From Caryophanales bacterium UBA7029 (lineage in GTDB: Bacteria; Bacillota_I; Bacilli_A; RFN20; CAG-826), in NCBI GenBank assembly GCA_002494205.1, contig DLBE01000057.1, positions 1 through 26,114 on the forward strand: DNA of 26,114 nt, in the 5' to 3' direction. Shown here piece by piece: positions 1-6,287 of this stretch; position 1 is the stretch's first letter, and each line of letters begins with the position of its first letter. The position numbers and the translations under genes are program-made. Below the pieces are notes generated by a model. That model saw nothing but the letters and a program-made list of their open reading frames with translations, had not been told where the DNA came from and made no database searches.

Positions 1-56
1 TAGTGATTTTGCACTTTGGAATTGCCCTTTGGAATTTTTTATGATAATATTTCCTT

Positions 57-1025
57 ATGGAAAAGAAGTACTCTAACAAATATTTAATTGAAACAGGGAT
101 TGGACTTCAGGACGTCGATGGTTTAAAAAATTCATCCTATTTTTTGTGTGAAGCAGATAGATATGTAAAAGGTGAGATATCTCTTGAACAATTAGATGAT
201 CTAGTTAACTCGTACTATGAGAGCAAACAAGGAGAAAACGAAAGAACAATTGAAGCAGATATTGTTTCAAATAGAATTGCTCAAATTATTTCAGATGATT
301 CCTTTGTGTTTACAGTTGGACAATTAATTAGTATTCACAAGCGATTGTTTGAGGACGTTTTTACTCATGCTGGAACGTTAAGAGATTACAATTTTATTAA
401 AAGAGAATGGGTACTTGATAATAGATCAGTCGTTTATGGCGATTATGTTGAACTTCAATCGACGCTTGAATATGACTTTGATGTAGAAAGAAAATTTAAA
501 TACACTGGACTATCAACAGACGAGATTATTGAACATTTAGCAACATTTATAGCAAATCTTTGGCAAATCCATCCTTTTAGAGAAGGAAACACCAGGACAA
601 CCGCAGTGTTTTTCATAAAATATCTAAGAAGTTTAGGTTACGATGTTACAAACGATGTTTTTGCGAAAAATGCTTGGTATTTTAGAAATTCACTTGTAAG
701 AGCAAACTTCCGTTTTATACAAAAAGGCATTGAAAGCGACAAGTCATTTCTTATTCTATTTCTAAGGAACCTTATTCTTGGCGAGAAAAACACTTTAAGA
801 AACAGGGATTTACGCATAATAATTGATAAACAAGAAACAAAACCTAGTAGAGAAACGAGAATTATAGAACTTATTGAGAAAAACCCACAAATTAGCGTAA
901 AAGAACTATCGGAGAAAAGCAGTGTTTCACCCAGGACAATAAAAAGTATCATTGCTAGCTTAAAAGAAGCAGGCAAGATTAAAAGGATTAATGGTAAAAG
1001 ATTCGGATATTGGAAGATCCTATAA
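57..1025 (+). CDS. Fic family protein with N-terminal VbhA-like segment and C-terminal winged helix
   Basis: A 322-residue Fic-domain protein; the family usually transfers AMP (or another nucleotide part) from a nucleotide to a target hydroxyl. The catalytic loop HPFREGNTRT is at residues 172-181, with the catalytic His172 and the phosphate-binding Gly-Asn-x-Arg intact, so activity is expected. Residues 15-50 (IGLQDVDGL, then KGEISLEQL) resemble the VbhA antitoxin region that in many Fic proteins supplies an inhibitory helix; the usual inhibitory Glu appears to be Asp21. Residues about 265-320 look like a winged helix-turn-helix, suggesting DNA binding or autoregulation. There is no Shine-Dalgarno; a GATAAT box (43-48) ends eight bases before the ATG, so the mRNA may be leaderless. 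The target is not deducible. Family call is firm, role is not. Confidence 0.9.
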   Translation: MEKKYSNKYLIETGIGLQDVDGLKNSSYFLCEADRYVKGEISLEQLDDLVNSYYESKQGENERTIEADIVSNRIAQIISDDSFVFTVGQLISIHKRLFEDVFTHAGTLRDYNFIKREWVLDNRSVVYGDYVELQSTLEYDFDVERKFKYTGLSTDEIIEHLATFIANLWQIHPFREGNTRTTAVFFIKYLRSLGYDVTNDVFAKNAWYFRNSLVRANFRFIQKGIESDKSFLILFLRNLILGEKNTLRNRDLRIIIDKQETKPSRETRIIELIEKNPQISVKELSEKSSVSPRTIKSIIASLKEAGKIKRINGKRFGYWKIL

Positions 1026-1077
1026 AATATGCTTTTTCGACGAATTAATATAATTAAGTTGTTTAGGATAATTTACA

Positions 1078-1776
1078 ATGGAAAGCAGAATTAATAAAAA
1101 TCTAGGAATAGCGCTTGAGAAGCTAAATATACTAGATTTTCCTTTTCTAATTATTGGCGGCCTTATTTGTAATGCCACTCTTAAAGAGCACGCAAGAGAA
1201 ACAAAAGATATAGACATAATTTTTGACTGTGATTTTAAAAAGATAGAAGAAATATTCAGAAAAGAATTCGATGTTGTTCGTTTTCTTTTCTTTCCTCTTT
1301 CAAATAGCACAACCGAAGAGTCGTTCTCGTGTTTTGTAAAAATAAACGAAGAAATTATTCATATTGAGGGTAGAAGATTCCTTATTTTTAATAAAATTAA
1401 GGGAAATGTATATAAACTCGACGATCACACCTTTAAAGGAGTGCCTCTAGAATTTCAAATTGCAGAGAAAATAATCGCAATGTTTTCTATTGAAATTCCG
1501 GAATACAAGCATTTAGTTGATTTATATTCATTCTCAGTCTTGGAAGATAGTTTCATTAACACTGAACTTATAAAGTATTATTTGAACTTACTACTTTCAT
1601 ATAAAAATGAAGTAAAAAAGAAACTCAATCTCCCACTAATAAAACTTTCCCAAAAGATTGATATTAATAAGAAGTTTGAAGGTTCCTTTTTATTGCCGTT
1701 TCAAGCACAATATAATTATTCTAAAGAATATATTATTAGTGAGCTAAATATGTGGTTACCTAAGTTTTTTAATTAA
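1078..1776 (+). CDS. AbiEii-like nucleotidyltransferase-fold protein
   Basis: A 232-residue protein with marks of the AbiEii/MNT nucleotidyltransferase fold: a Gly-Gly pair at 27-28 after a hydrophobic strand, then TKDIDIIF (D44, D46) as the metal-binding Asp-x-Asp, and later FQIAEKIIAM (K131) plus a Lys-His-x-x-Asp segment (144-148), which match the Ala-x-Lys and Lys-Asp elements of AbiEii toxins. In AbiE systems such proteins transfer nucleotides to tRNA and are neutralised by the AbiEi regulator; no AbiEi partner is seen here. It lies 52 bases after the Fic gene on the same strand. A GATAAT sequence (1067-1072) lies just upstream of the ATG and no Shine-Dalgarno is visible. It could be a solitary or chromosomally domesticated member. 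Similarity is judged by motifs only. Confidence 0.55.
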   Translation: MESRINKNLGIALEKLNILDFPFLIIGGLICNATLKEHARETKDIDIIFDCDFKKIEEIFRKEFDVVRFLFFPLSNSTTEESFSCFVKINEEIIHIEGRRFLIFNKIKGNVYKLDDHTFKGVPLEFQIAEKIIAMFSIEIPEYKHLVDLYSFSVLEDSFINTELIKYYLNLLLSYKNEVKKKLNLPLIKLSQKIDINKKFEGSFLLPFQAQYNYSKEYIISELNMWLPKFFN

Positions 1777-1815
1777 TGTGGCACTTTTGTGACACTTATT
1801 TTGATAAGATAAAAA
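1777..1815 (+). promoter_or_regulatory. Promoter of first Nif11-leader gene, with shared box
   Basis: The box TGTGGCACTTTTGTGA (1777-1792) differs by one base from TGTGACACTTTTGTGA at 2654-2669 upstream of the paralogous gene. It includes a -35-like TTGTGA (1787-1792); 17 bases on lies TAAAAA (1810-1815), a weak -10. The conserved part extends ten bases upstream of the -35, so it may be a binding site as well as a promoter. Confidence 0.55.
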
Positions 1816-1836
1816 TAACGAAGGAGAACTTTTATT

Positions 1837-2145
1837 ATGAACAAAGAATTATTAGAAGGTTTAACCGAAGAACAAATTAAAAGAGTTAAAGAATGCAAAA
1901 ATTCTCAAGAATTACTCGCATTAGCGAAAGAAGAAGGCTATGCCTTAACCGACGAACAATTAAGTGCAGTAAGTGGCGGTGGATGTCTTTCTACAGATGC
2001 ACCAGATCTTTCAAAAACTTGCCCAAAATGTGGTAGATCAGTTCAAGGCCGTTATGTTGGTCGTAAATCATATTATGGTCTTGTCTATGAATTTAATTGT
2101 GAATGTGGATATTCTTGGAAAGGTTCCAAACACTCTGATTTATAA
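1837..2145 (+). CDS. Nif11-type leader fused to zinc-ribbon-like core (candidate RiPP/bacteriocin precursor A)
   Basis: A 102-residue protein. Residues 1-48 form a helical acidic leader (LTEEQIKRVKECKN, ELLALAKEEG, LTDEQLSAVSGG) that fits the Nif11-like/bacteriocin leader family, ending in a double-glycine site at 47-48. Residues 49-102 are a cysteine-rich core: C50, then CPKCG at 62-66 and C88-E-C90-G, spaced like a zinc ribbon, with a Tyr/Lys-rich middle. The leader is identical at 34 of 48 positions to that of the gene at 2712, while the cores agree mostly at cysteines and the S-T...P-D...T-C-P pattern. In known systems such leaders are cut after GG by a peptidase-containing ABC transporter, often after core modification; no such enzyme is in the window. 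Shine-Dalgarno AAGGAG at 1821-1826. It could instead be an uncleaved intracellular metal-binding protein. Confidence 0.75.
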   Translation: MNKELLEGLTEEQIKRVKECKNSQELLALAKEEGYALTDEQLSAVSGGGCLSTDAPDLSKTCPKCGRSVQGRYVGRKSYYGLVYEFNCECGYSWKGSKHSDL

Positions 2146-2174
2146 AATTAAGTTTTAAAAGAGGAGTTATTAAA

Positions 2175-2621
2175 ATGAAACTTATTAAACCATTCGTCTT
2201 ACTTAGCTCAGCACTTTTGATTGCTGGTTGTGTTAACAACGCAAAAGGAGCAGAGCTAACTTTGAAAAATGCTAATGAATATTTAGCATCTCTTAAAGAA
2301 GGGGAAATGAACGGAAATTACATTAAAGGAAAAGTAACATTCCATATTTACCCTAATAGCGGAAAAGGAAAACTTTTCTCACCAGACATTAAAGGAAAAT
2401 GTGATATTAAAGTTAAATATTTCGTAAGTAGCTATTATACCGAAGCATATGAATATAAAGGTGTCGCTTTTACTTATAAGGAAGGCGGAAAAAGTGAATC
2501 AGGTTCTAGCATGATGGACTACTTAGAAGGTGTATTTACACCAAAAGAGAAATTCGAAATCACTGGTGTTAATGTATACGATCTTAAAGTCACAGAGATT
2601 TCCGGACACATGCTTCCATAA
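2175..2621 (+). CDS. Small lipoprotein between the two precursor genes
   Basis: A 148-residue protein with an N-terminal lipoprotein signal: K2, K5, a hydrophobic stretch, and lipobox IAGC with the lipidated Cys19. The remainder looks beta-rich and soluble (alternating strands with Tyr/Lys/Gly), with no recognised domain or catalytic motif. It starts 29 bases after the first Nif11-leader gene with its own Shine-Dalgarno (GAGGAG), so the two probably share a transcript. A surface lipoprotein sandwiched between two candidate secreted peptides would suit an immunity or receptor role, as with LanI-type immunity lipoproteins, but that is guilt by association only. A weak A/T hairpin (2621-2647) may end the unit. 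Confidence 0.75.
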   Translation: MKLIKPFVLLSSALLIAGCVNNAKGAELTLKNANEYLASLKEGEMNGNYIKGKVTFHIYPNSGKGKLFSPDIKGKCDIKVKYFVSSYYTEAYEYKGVAFTYKEGGKSESGSSMMDYLEGVFTPKEKFEITGVNVYDLKVTEISGHMLP

Positions 2622-2653
2622 AAACTGCATTGATTAGATTAAGTTTTTTATTC

Positions 2654-2692
2654 TGTGACACTTTTGTGAATGATGATATGTTAATCTATATT
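2654..2692 (+). promoter_or_regulatory. Promoter of second Nif11-leader gene, with shared box
   Basis: TGTGACACTTTTGTGA (2654-2669) repeats the box upstream of the first precursor with one change. Its TTGTGA (2664-2669) is followed after exactly 17 bases by TATATT (2687-2692), a credible -35/-10 pair. The second precursor therefore has its own start site and probably the same control as the first. Confidence 0.6.
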
Positions 2693-2711
2693 TAGCCAAG
2701 GGGACAAAAAC

Positions 2712-2996
2712 ATGAAAAAAGAATTACTTAAAGGATTAACCGAAGAACAAATTGCTAAGGCAAAAGCATGCAAAAACCAAGAAGAATTATTAGCTTATGC
2801 TAAGCAAGAAGGCATCGAATTAAATGATGAACAACTTGCAGCAGTAAGTGGTGGTGTTTGCACAAGCACTCCAGATTTTACTTGCCCAGTATGTGGAAGC
2901 AAAGATATTAGTACTAGATATAACGAAAATTCAATTGCTGAATGGTGGACCAATACTTGCAAAAGCTGTGGCAAAACATGGATTGTTAATAAATAA
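2712..2996 (+). CDS. Nif11-type leader fused to zinc-ribbon-like core (candidate RiPP/bacteriocin precursor B)
   Basis: A 94-residue paralogue of the gene at 1837. The leader (1-48) has the same blocks, LTEEQIAKAKACKN, ELLAYAKQEG, LNDEQLAAVSGG, with the GG site at 47-48. The core (49-94) holds C50, CPVCG at 58-62 and CKSCG at 83-87, a textbook CxxC-x21-CxxC zinc-ribbon spacing, with a Trp pair between. Shine-Dalgarno AAGGGG at 2698-2703. It has its own promoter and is followed by a terminator (3019-3050), so it is probably a single-gene transcript. Conservation of Cys20 in both leaders is unusual for a leader meant to be discarded. Whether the core is secreted, modified or simply binds zinc cannot be read from sequence. 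Confidence 0.75.
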   Translation: MKKELLKGLTEEQIAKAKACKNQEELLAYAKQEGIELNDEQLAAVSGGVCTSTPDFTCPVCGSKDISTRYNENSIAEWWTNTCKSCGKTWIVNK

Positions 2997-3018
2997 ACAA
3001 ACAACAATTAATGGCTCG

Positions 3019-3050
3019 AAGGGTTCAGCTCACAGTTGAACTCTTTTTTA
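3019..3050 (+). terminator. Rho-independent terminator after precursor B
   Basis: GGGTTCA (3021-3027) pairs with TGAACTC (3037-3043), one G-T pair included, and is followed by a run of T (3044-3049). It lies just before the promoter of the metalloprotease gene. Confidence 0.75.
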
Positions 3051-3078
3051 TTATTCTTTTATTTAATTTAAATAATAG

Positions 3079-3087
3079 TGCTATAAT
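3079..3087 (+). promoter_or_regulatory. Extended -10 promoter of metalloprotease gene (leaderless)
   Basis: TGCTATAAT is a perfect extended -10 element. The -35 region is poor (TTTATT at about 3058). The ATG at 3095 begins eight bases after the -10, so the transcript should begin at or within a base or two of the start codon. There is no Shine-Dalgarno. Confidence 0.7.
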
Positions 3088-3094
3088 TCTAGCG

Positions 3095-4879
3095 ATGAAA
3101 AAGAGATTTAGATTTCTAACTCTACTTCCAATATCCGCCTTATTATTAAGCGGATGTGCTTTTATTGACTTTTTTAAGAATCTTTTTAATCCAACTGAAG
3201 AAAAAGAAAGTGAAAAACCTAAAGAAAACGTTGATATTTCTGATGTTTTATATCTTTCGGTTGGAGATGTCGAAGAAATTAGAGTAACTCCTTTTTCAAA
3301 GGATGTTGTTATTAAAACAGTGTCCTATATTTCTAACGACACAAGCGTTGCAATTATCGAAAATAACAAGGTTAAAGGTGTTGCAATTGGTCAAACTTCT
3401 ATAAGTGTCGTGGTGAAGACAGAAAGAGGAAACACTTTTAAAGGCGAAACTAAAGTTATTGTCTCTGCTGCAGGAAAAACAAGACTAAGATACACATATG
3501 ACGATTATAGTGCTTATAACGCATATCCTTTTGATAACTGCCCTCTTGAAGGTGAACCTAAACTTTTAATTCTTCCTATTTGGTTTTCAGATTCTACAGA
3601 ATTTATTAAAGAATCAAAAAAAGAAGAAGTTAGAGACGATATTAGAAAAACTATTATTGGTACAAACGAAGAAACAGGGTGGAGAAGTGTTAAAACCTTC
3701 TATCATGAAGAATCCTTTGGAAAACTTAATATAAAAGGTACTGTTGCAGACTGGTATGAGACAAATGATAGTTATTTAGACTACATTGATGGAGGAAGTG
3801 AAACTATTGGCTCTAAGGCACTTTCAGATTATTTCTCAACTCATAGTTCAGATAAAAGAACTAATTACGACACCAACGGTGACGGATATTTAGATGGAGT
3901 AATATTTGTTTATGCAGCACCAGATTGTTTTAATTTAGGCTACGAGGATATGAACAATCTTTGGGCTTATTGTTCTTGGACAATGGCAAGTCCAAATAAG
4001 ACAAAACCAGCAATGAATGTTTATTTCTGGGGTTCATATGACTTTATGTATGCTGAAGGTAGTCACGCAGAAGCAAAGACAGGCAAATCTTCCTATGGAA
4101 GAGGAGATACTGATTATTGCAATATCGACTCACATTGTTTTATTCATGAATTCGGACATGTTTTAGGTTTACCAGACTATTACGACTATAGTGGTCAATA
4201 TAGCCCAGCAGCAGGATTTTCAATGCAAGATAATAACGTTGGTGGTCATGATCCATATTCCGTTTTAGCGTATGGTTGGGGAGAACCTTATATTCCTACT
4301 GAGACAACGACATATGAAATTAATGATTTCCAATCTTCTCATGATGTGATTTTACTCGCAAATCACTCAATAGATTCTCCATTTGATGAATATTTACTTG
4401 TTGAACTTTATAGTCCAACGGGACTTAACAAATTTGATAGTGATCATTGTTATTTAGGACGTTATCCAATTGGGCCAGAAGAATACGGAATTAGAGTGTG
4501 GCATGTTGACGCTAGACTTACTTATTGGAATGGATATAGTTGGTCAACCTCTCTTACATCTAACCCAAGAAAGGGTTATGTTTATCAAGCAATATCAAAT
4601 ACATATTATGACTCTGAAAAAGATAATAAAGATGCAATCTCTGTCTTAGGCACTGATTACGCAGATTACAATATCTTAGAGCTCATTAGAAGCGATGATG
4701 GATCAGGTGATTTAACCTATGAAAACATGTTTGTTGAAGATATGACATTCGATGTTTCTAACCATTCTTCACAATTCGTAAATGGGTTAAATATGAATAA
4801 TGGTCAACCTTTAGGATGGTCATTTACAGTTGACGAAATAAGCAATGGAACCGCGACAATAACGGTTACAAAAAATTAG
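3095..4879 (+). CDS. M6-like zinc metalloprotease lipoprotein
   Basis: A 594-residue surface protease. The signal peptide ends in lipobox LSGC with Cys21, followed by a Lys/Glu-rich linker to about residue 50. Residues about 50-125 resemble a bacterial Ig-like (Big2) domain. The catalytic region holds HEFGHVLGLPDYYD, with zinc ligands His351 and His355 and catalytic Glu352; the downstream Asp fits the third-ligand position of M6 (immune inhibitor A-like) peptidases. The DTNGDGYLDGVIF segment before it looks like a calcium-binding loop typical of the family. An upstream in-frame start at 3011 would run through the terminator and promoter, so the ATG at 3095 is chosen; it places the lipobox correctly. 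Probably cleaves extracellular proteins. A role in processing the nearby precursor peptides is possible but unsupported. Confidence 0.88.
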   Translation: MKKRFRFLTLLPISALLLSGCAFIDFFKNLFNPTEEKESEKPKENVDISDVLYLSVGDVEEIRVTPFSKDVVIKTVSYISNDTSVAIIENNKVKGVAIGQTSISVVVKTERGNTFKGETKVIVSAAGKTRLRYTYDDYSAYNAYPFDNCPLEGEPKLLILPIWFSDSTEFIKESKKEEVRDDIRKTIIGTNEETGWRSVKTFYHEESFGKLNIKGTVADWYETNDSYLDYIDGGSETIGSKALSDYFSTHSSDKRTNYDTNGDGYLDGVIFVYAAPDCFNLGYEDMNNLWAYCSWTMASPNKTKPAMNVYFWGSYDFMYAEGSHAEAKTGKSSYGRGDTDYCNIDSHCFIHEFGHVLGLPDYYDYSGQYSPAAGFSMQDNNVGGHDPYSVLAYGWGEPYIPTETTTYEINDFQSSHDVILLANHSIDSPFDEYLLVELYSPTGLNKFDSDHCYLGRYPIGPEEYGIRVWHVDARLTYWNGYSWSTSLTSNPRKGYVYQAISNTYYDSEKDNKDAISVLGTDYADYNILELIRSDDGSGDLTYENMFVEDMTFDVSNHSSQFVNGLNMNNGQPLGWSFTVDEISNGTATITVTKN

Positions 4880-4890
4880 TTTACAAAGAT

Positions 4891-4917
4891 AAGTCACTAT
4901 GTGACTTTTCTTTTTTA
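4891..4917 (+). terminator. Rho-independent terminator after metalloprotease
   Basis: AAGTCAC (4891-4897), loop TAT, GTGACTT (4901-4907), then TTCTTTTTT. The 233-base gap to the next gene otherwise holds very AT-rich sequence and the next promoter. Confidence 0.85.
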
Positions 4918-5027
4918 TTAACTATCAAATGAAGCTTTTAAAATAATCACTTATTTTTGAATTTTATATTCGGAATAAAAATAGCAAAAATATTAGCACT
5001 CATCGATATAATTTTTAGAAAAAATGT

Positions 5028-5104
5028 TTGCATATATTTTTTATTTAGTGTTAAATTATTAAAAATTTAATGGGATTGTTTGCGAACAATCTCACTAAAG
5101 GAGG
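5028..5104 (+). promoter_or_regulatory. Promoter, leader hairpin and strong RBS of Ig-domain operon
   Basis: TTGCAT (5028-5033) and TGTTAAATT (5049-5057) form a plausible promoter with an 18-base spacer. The short leader then holds a perfect hairpin, GATTGTT (5074-5080), tetraloop TGCG, AACAATC (5085-5091), immediately before the strong Shine-Dalgarno AAAGGAGG (5097-5104). A hairpin near the 5' end could protect the mRNA or present the RBS. Confidence 0.5.
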
Positions 5105-5112
5105 TAATTATT

Positions 5113-6276
5113 ATGACAAATCACCGTAAAAAATTTGCCTTATTAACCATATTGTCTGCGGTCACTATGGTAGGCACAATTATTGCAGCAACAGCAACGA
5201 TGCCGCTTTCCACAATCCCGTCTATGAGAGCCACTGATACTGAGCTTTCACTTACATTAACAAAAGATAATGCCGTTTCTTACTCAGCAAAAGCTAACGC
5301 AACTTATAGCGGCCATTACGATAACTCGTTAAATTTCAAAACTTCTCAAGGAAACGGGGTTACAGTTTCGGTAACGAATTCAGTAACATCTATTGAATCT
5401 TCATCGAATTTAGGCAACATTTACGCAGACTCAGCTTTAGTAATTAACTCAGAATATGGCGTTTCTACTAATCAATTTCAATCTATTAATTCTTTGACAA
5501 TTTCATCAGTATCAACTGCTGAGAGAACTGTTCGTTTTTATTTTAATGGTCAAGAGACATATGAAAGCATTAGTGTTCCTGCAAGAGGTAGTGCAACGTT
5601 TGATGCGACTAATCTTGGTTATAAAGTTCGTTCTTTAAAGTTAACAGGTTCGAGCGCATCTGAATATCAAACGATTGCAATATCATCACTCGTTTTAAAT
5701 TATTCTTGCATTAACAACCCTCCTCAAGAGGTGACGCTCGAAAGCATTTCAGTTGATGAATCAGGAGCCAAAACAGAATTTACTATTGGAGAAACATTTA
5801 TATCAGAAGGAATCGTCGTTACAGCAAATTATTCAGATTTCACACACGCAATAGTTTCACCAACTAACATTTCAAGTCCTGATATGTCTAGTGTAGGTAC
5901 AAAGACTGTAACTGTTTCTTATACCGAAGGTGGAGTAACAAAAACAGCATCTTATGAAATTGAAGTAGAAGATGCTGCATCTGGTTTAAGCGGAACTTAT
6001 ACAGGAACATCCTCTTCATTTGAGTTTACTAGCGCAACACAAGGAACTTACACTTATATGGATAATATAATCTCTTTTACATACGAGATTTCTGGCTCAT
6101 CCATAACATTTACTTATGTTTCTGGTGACAACACGAGTTTTGGAAGTTATAGATTGTTTGCAGGAGGAAGTTCACCAAAACCAAATAAAACCGGTGTGAT
6201 AGTGAGCAGCACAGAGATTACTGTTAATACCTATACTGCGTGGGACACCACAAACAAAAGAACATTTACAAAATAA
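5113..6276 (+). CDS. Secreted Ig-like domain protein
   Basis: A 387-residue exported protein. The start at 5113 is chosen over an in-frame one at 5080, which would fall inside the leader hairpin, because AAAGGAGG sits nine bases upstream. Residues about 5-35 are a signal peptide with a hydrophobic core; no lipobox is seen, so it is secreted or held at the membrane. Residues about 50-205 are Ser/Thr-rich and beta-like. Residues about 212-290 resemble a bacterial Ig-like (Big_3) domain, with TFTIGETF and DMSSVGTKTVTVSYTEGG. The last about 95 residues (SGTYTGTSSSFEF to the terminal RTFTK) form a domain related to the end of the next protein. It overlaps no gene, but the next Shine-Dalgarno touches its stop codon, so the two form an operon. 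Confidence 0.8.
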   Translation: MTNHRKKFALLTILSAVTMVGTIIAATATMPLSTIPSMRATDTELSLTLTKDNAVSYSAKANATYSGHYDNSLNFKTSQGNGVTVSVTNSVTSIESSSNLGNIYADSALVINSEYGVSTNQFQSINSLTISSVSTAERTVRFYFNGQETYESISVPARGSATFDATNLGYKVRSLKLTGSSASEYQTIAISSLVLNYSCINNPPQEVTLESISVDESGAKTEFTIGETFISEGIVVTANYSDFTHAIVSPTNISSPDMSSVGTKTVTVSYTEGGVTKTASYEIEVEDAASGLSGTYTGTSSSFEFTSATQGTYTYMDNIISFTYEISGSSITFTYVSGDNTSFGSYRLFAGGSSPKPNKTGVIVSSTEITVNTYTAWDTTNKRTFTK

Positions 6277-6287
6277 GGAGGAATTTT

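Noticed and set aside
3095..4879. The M6-like protease as the enzyme that cuts the GG leaders
   Set aside because: GG leaders are cut by cysteine peptidases on ABC transporters; this protease is a surface lipoprotein behind its own promoter and terminator. Only proximity supports the idea.
5080..5112. Upstream extension of the Ig-domain protein
   Set aside because: It would be translated from a leader hairpin, and the strong Shine-Dalgarno fits the ATG at 5113.
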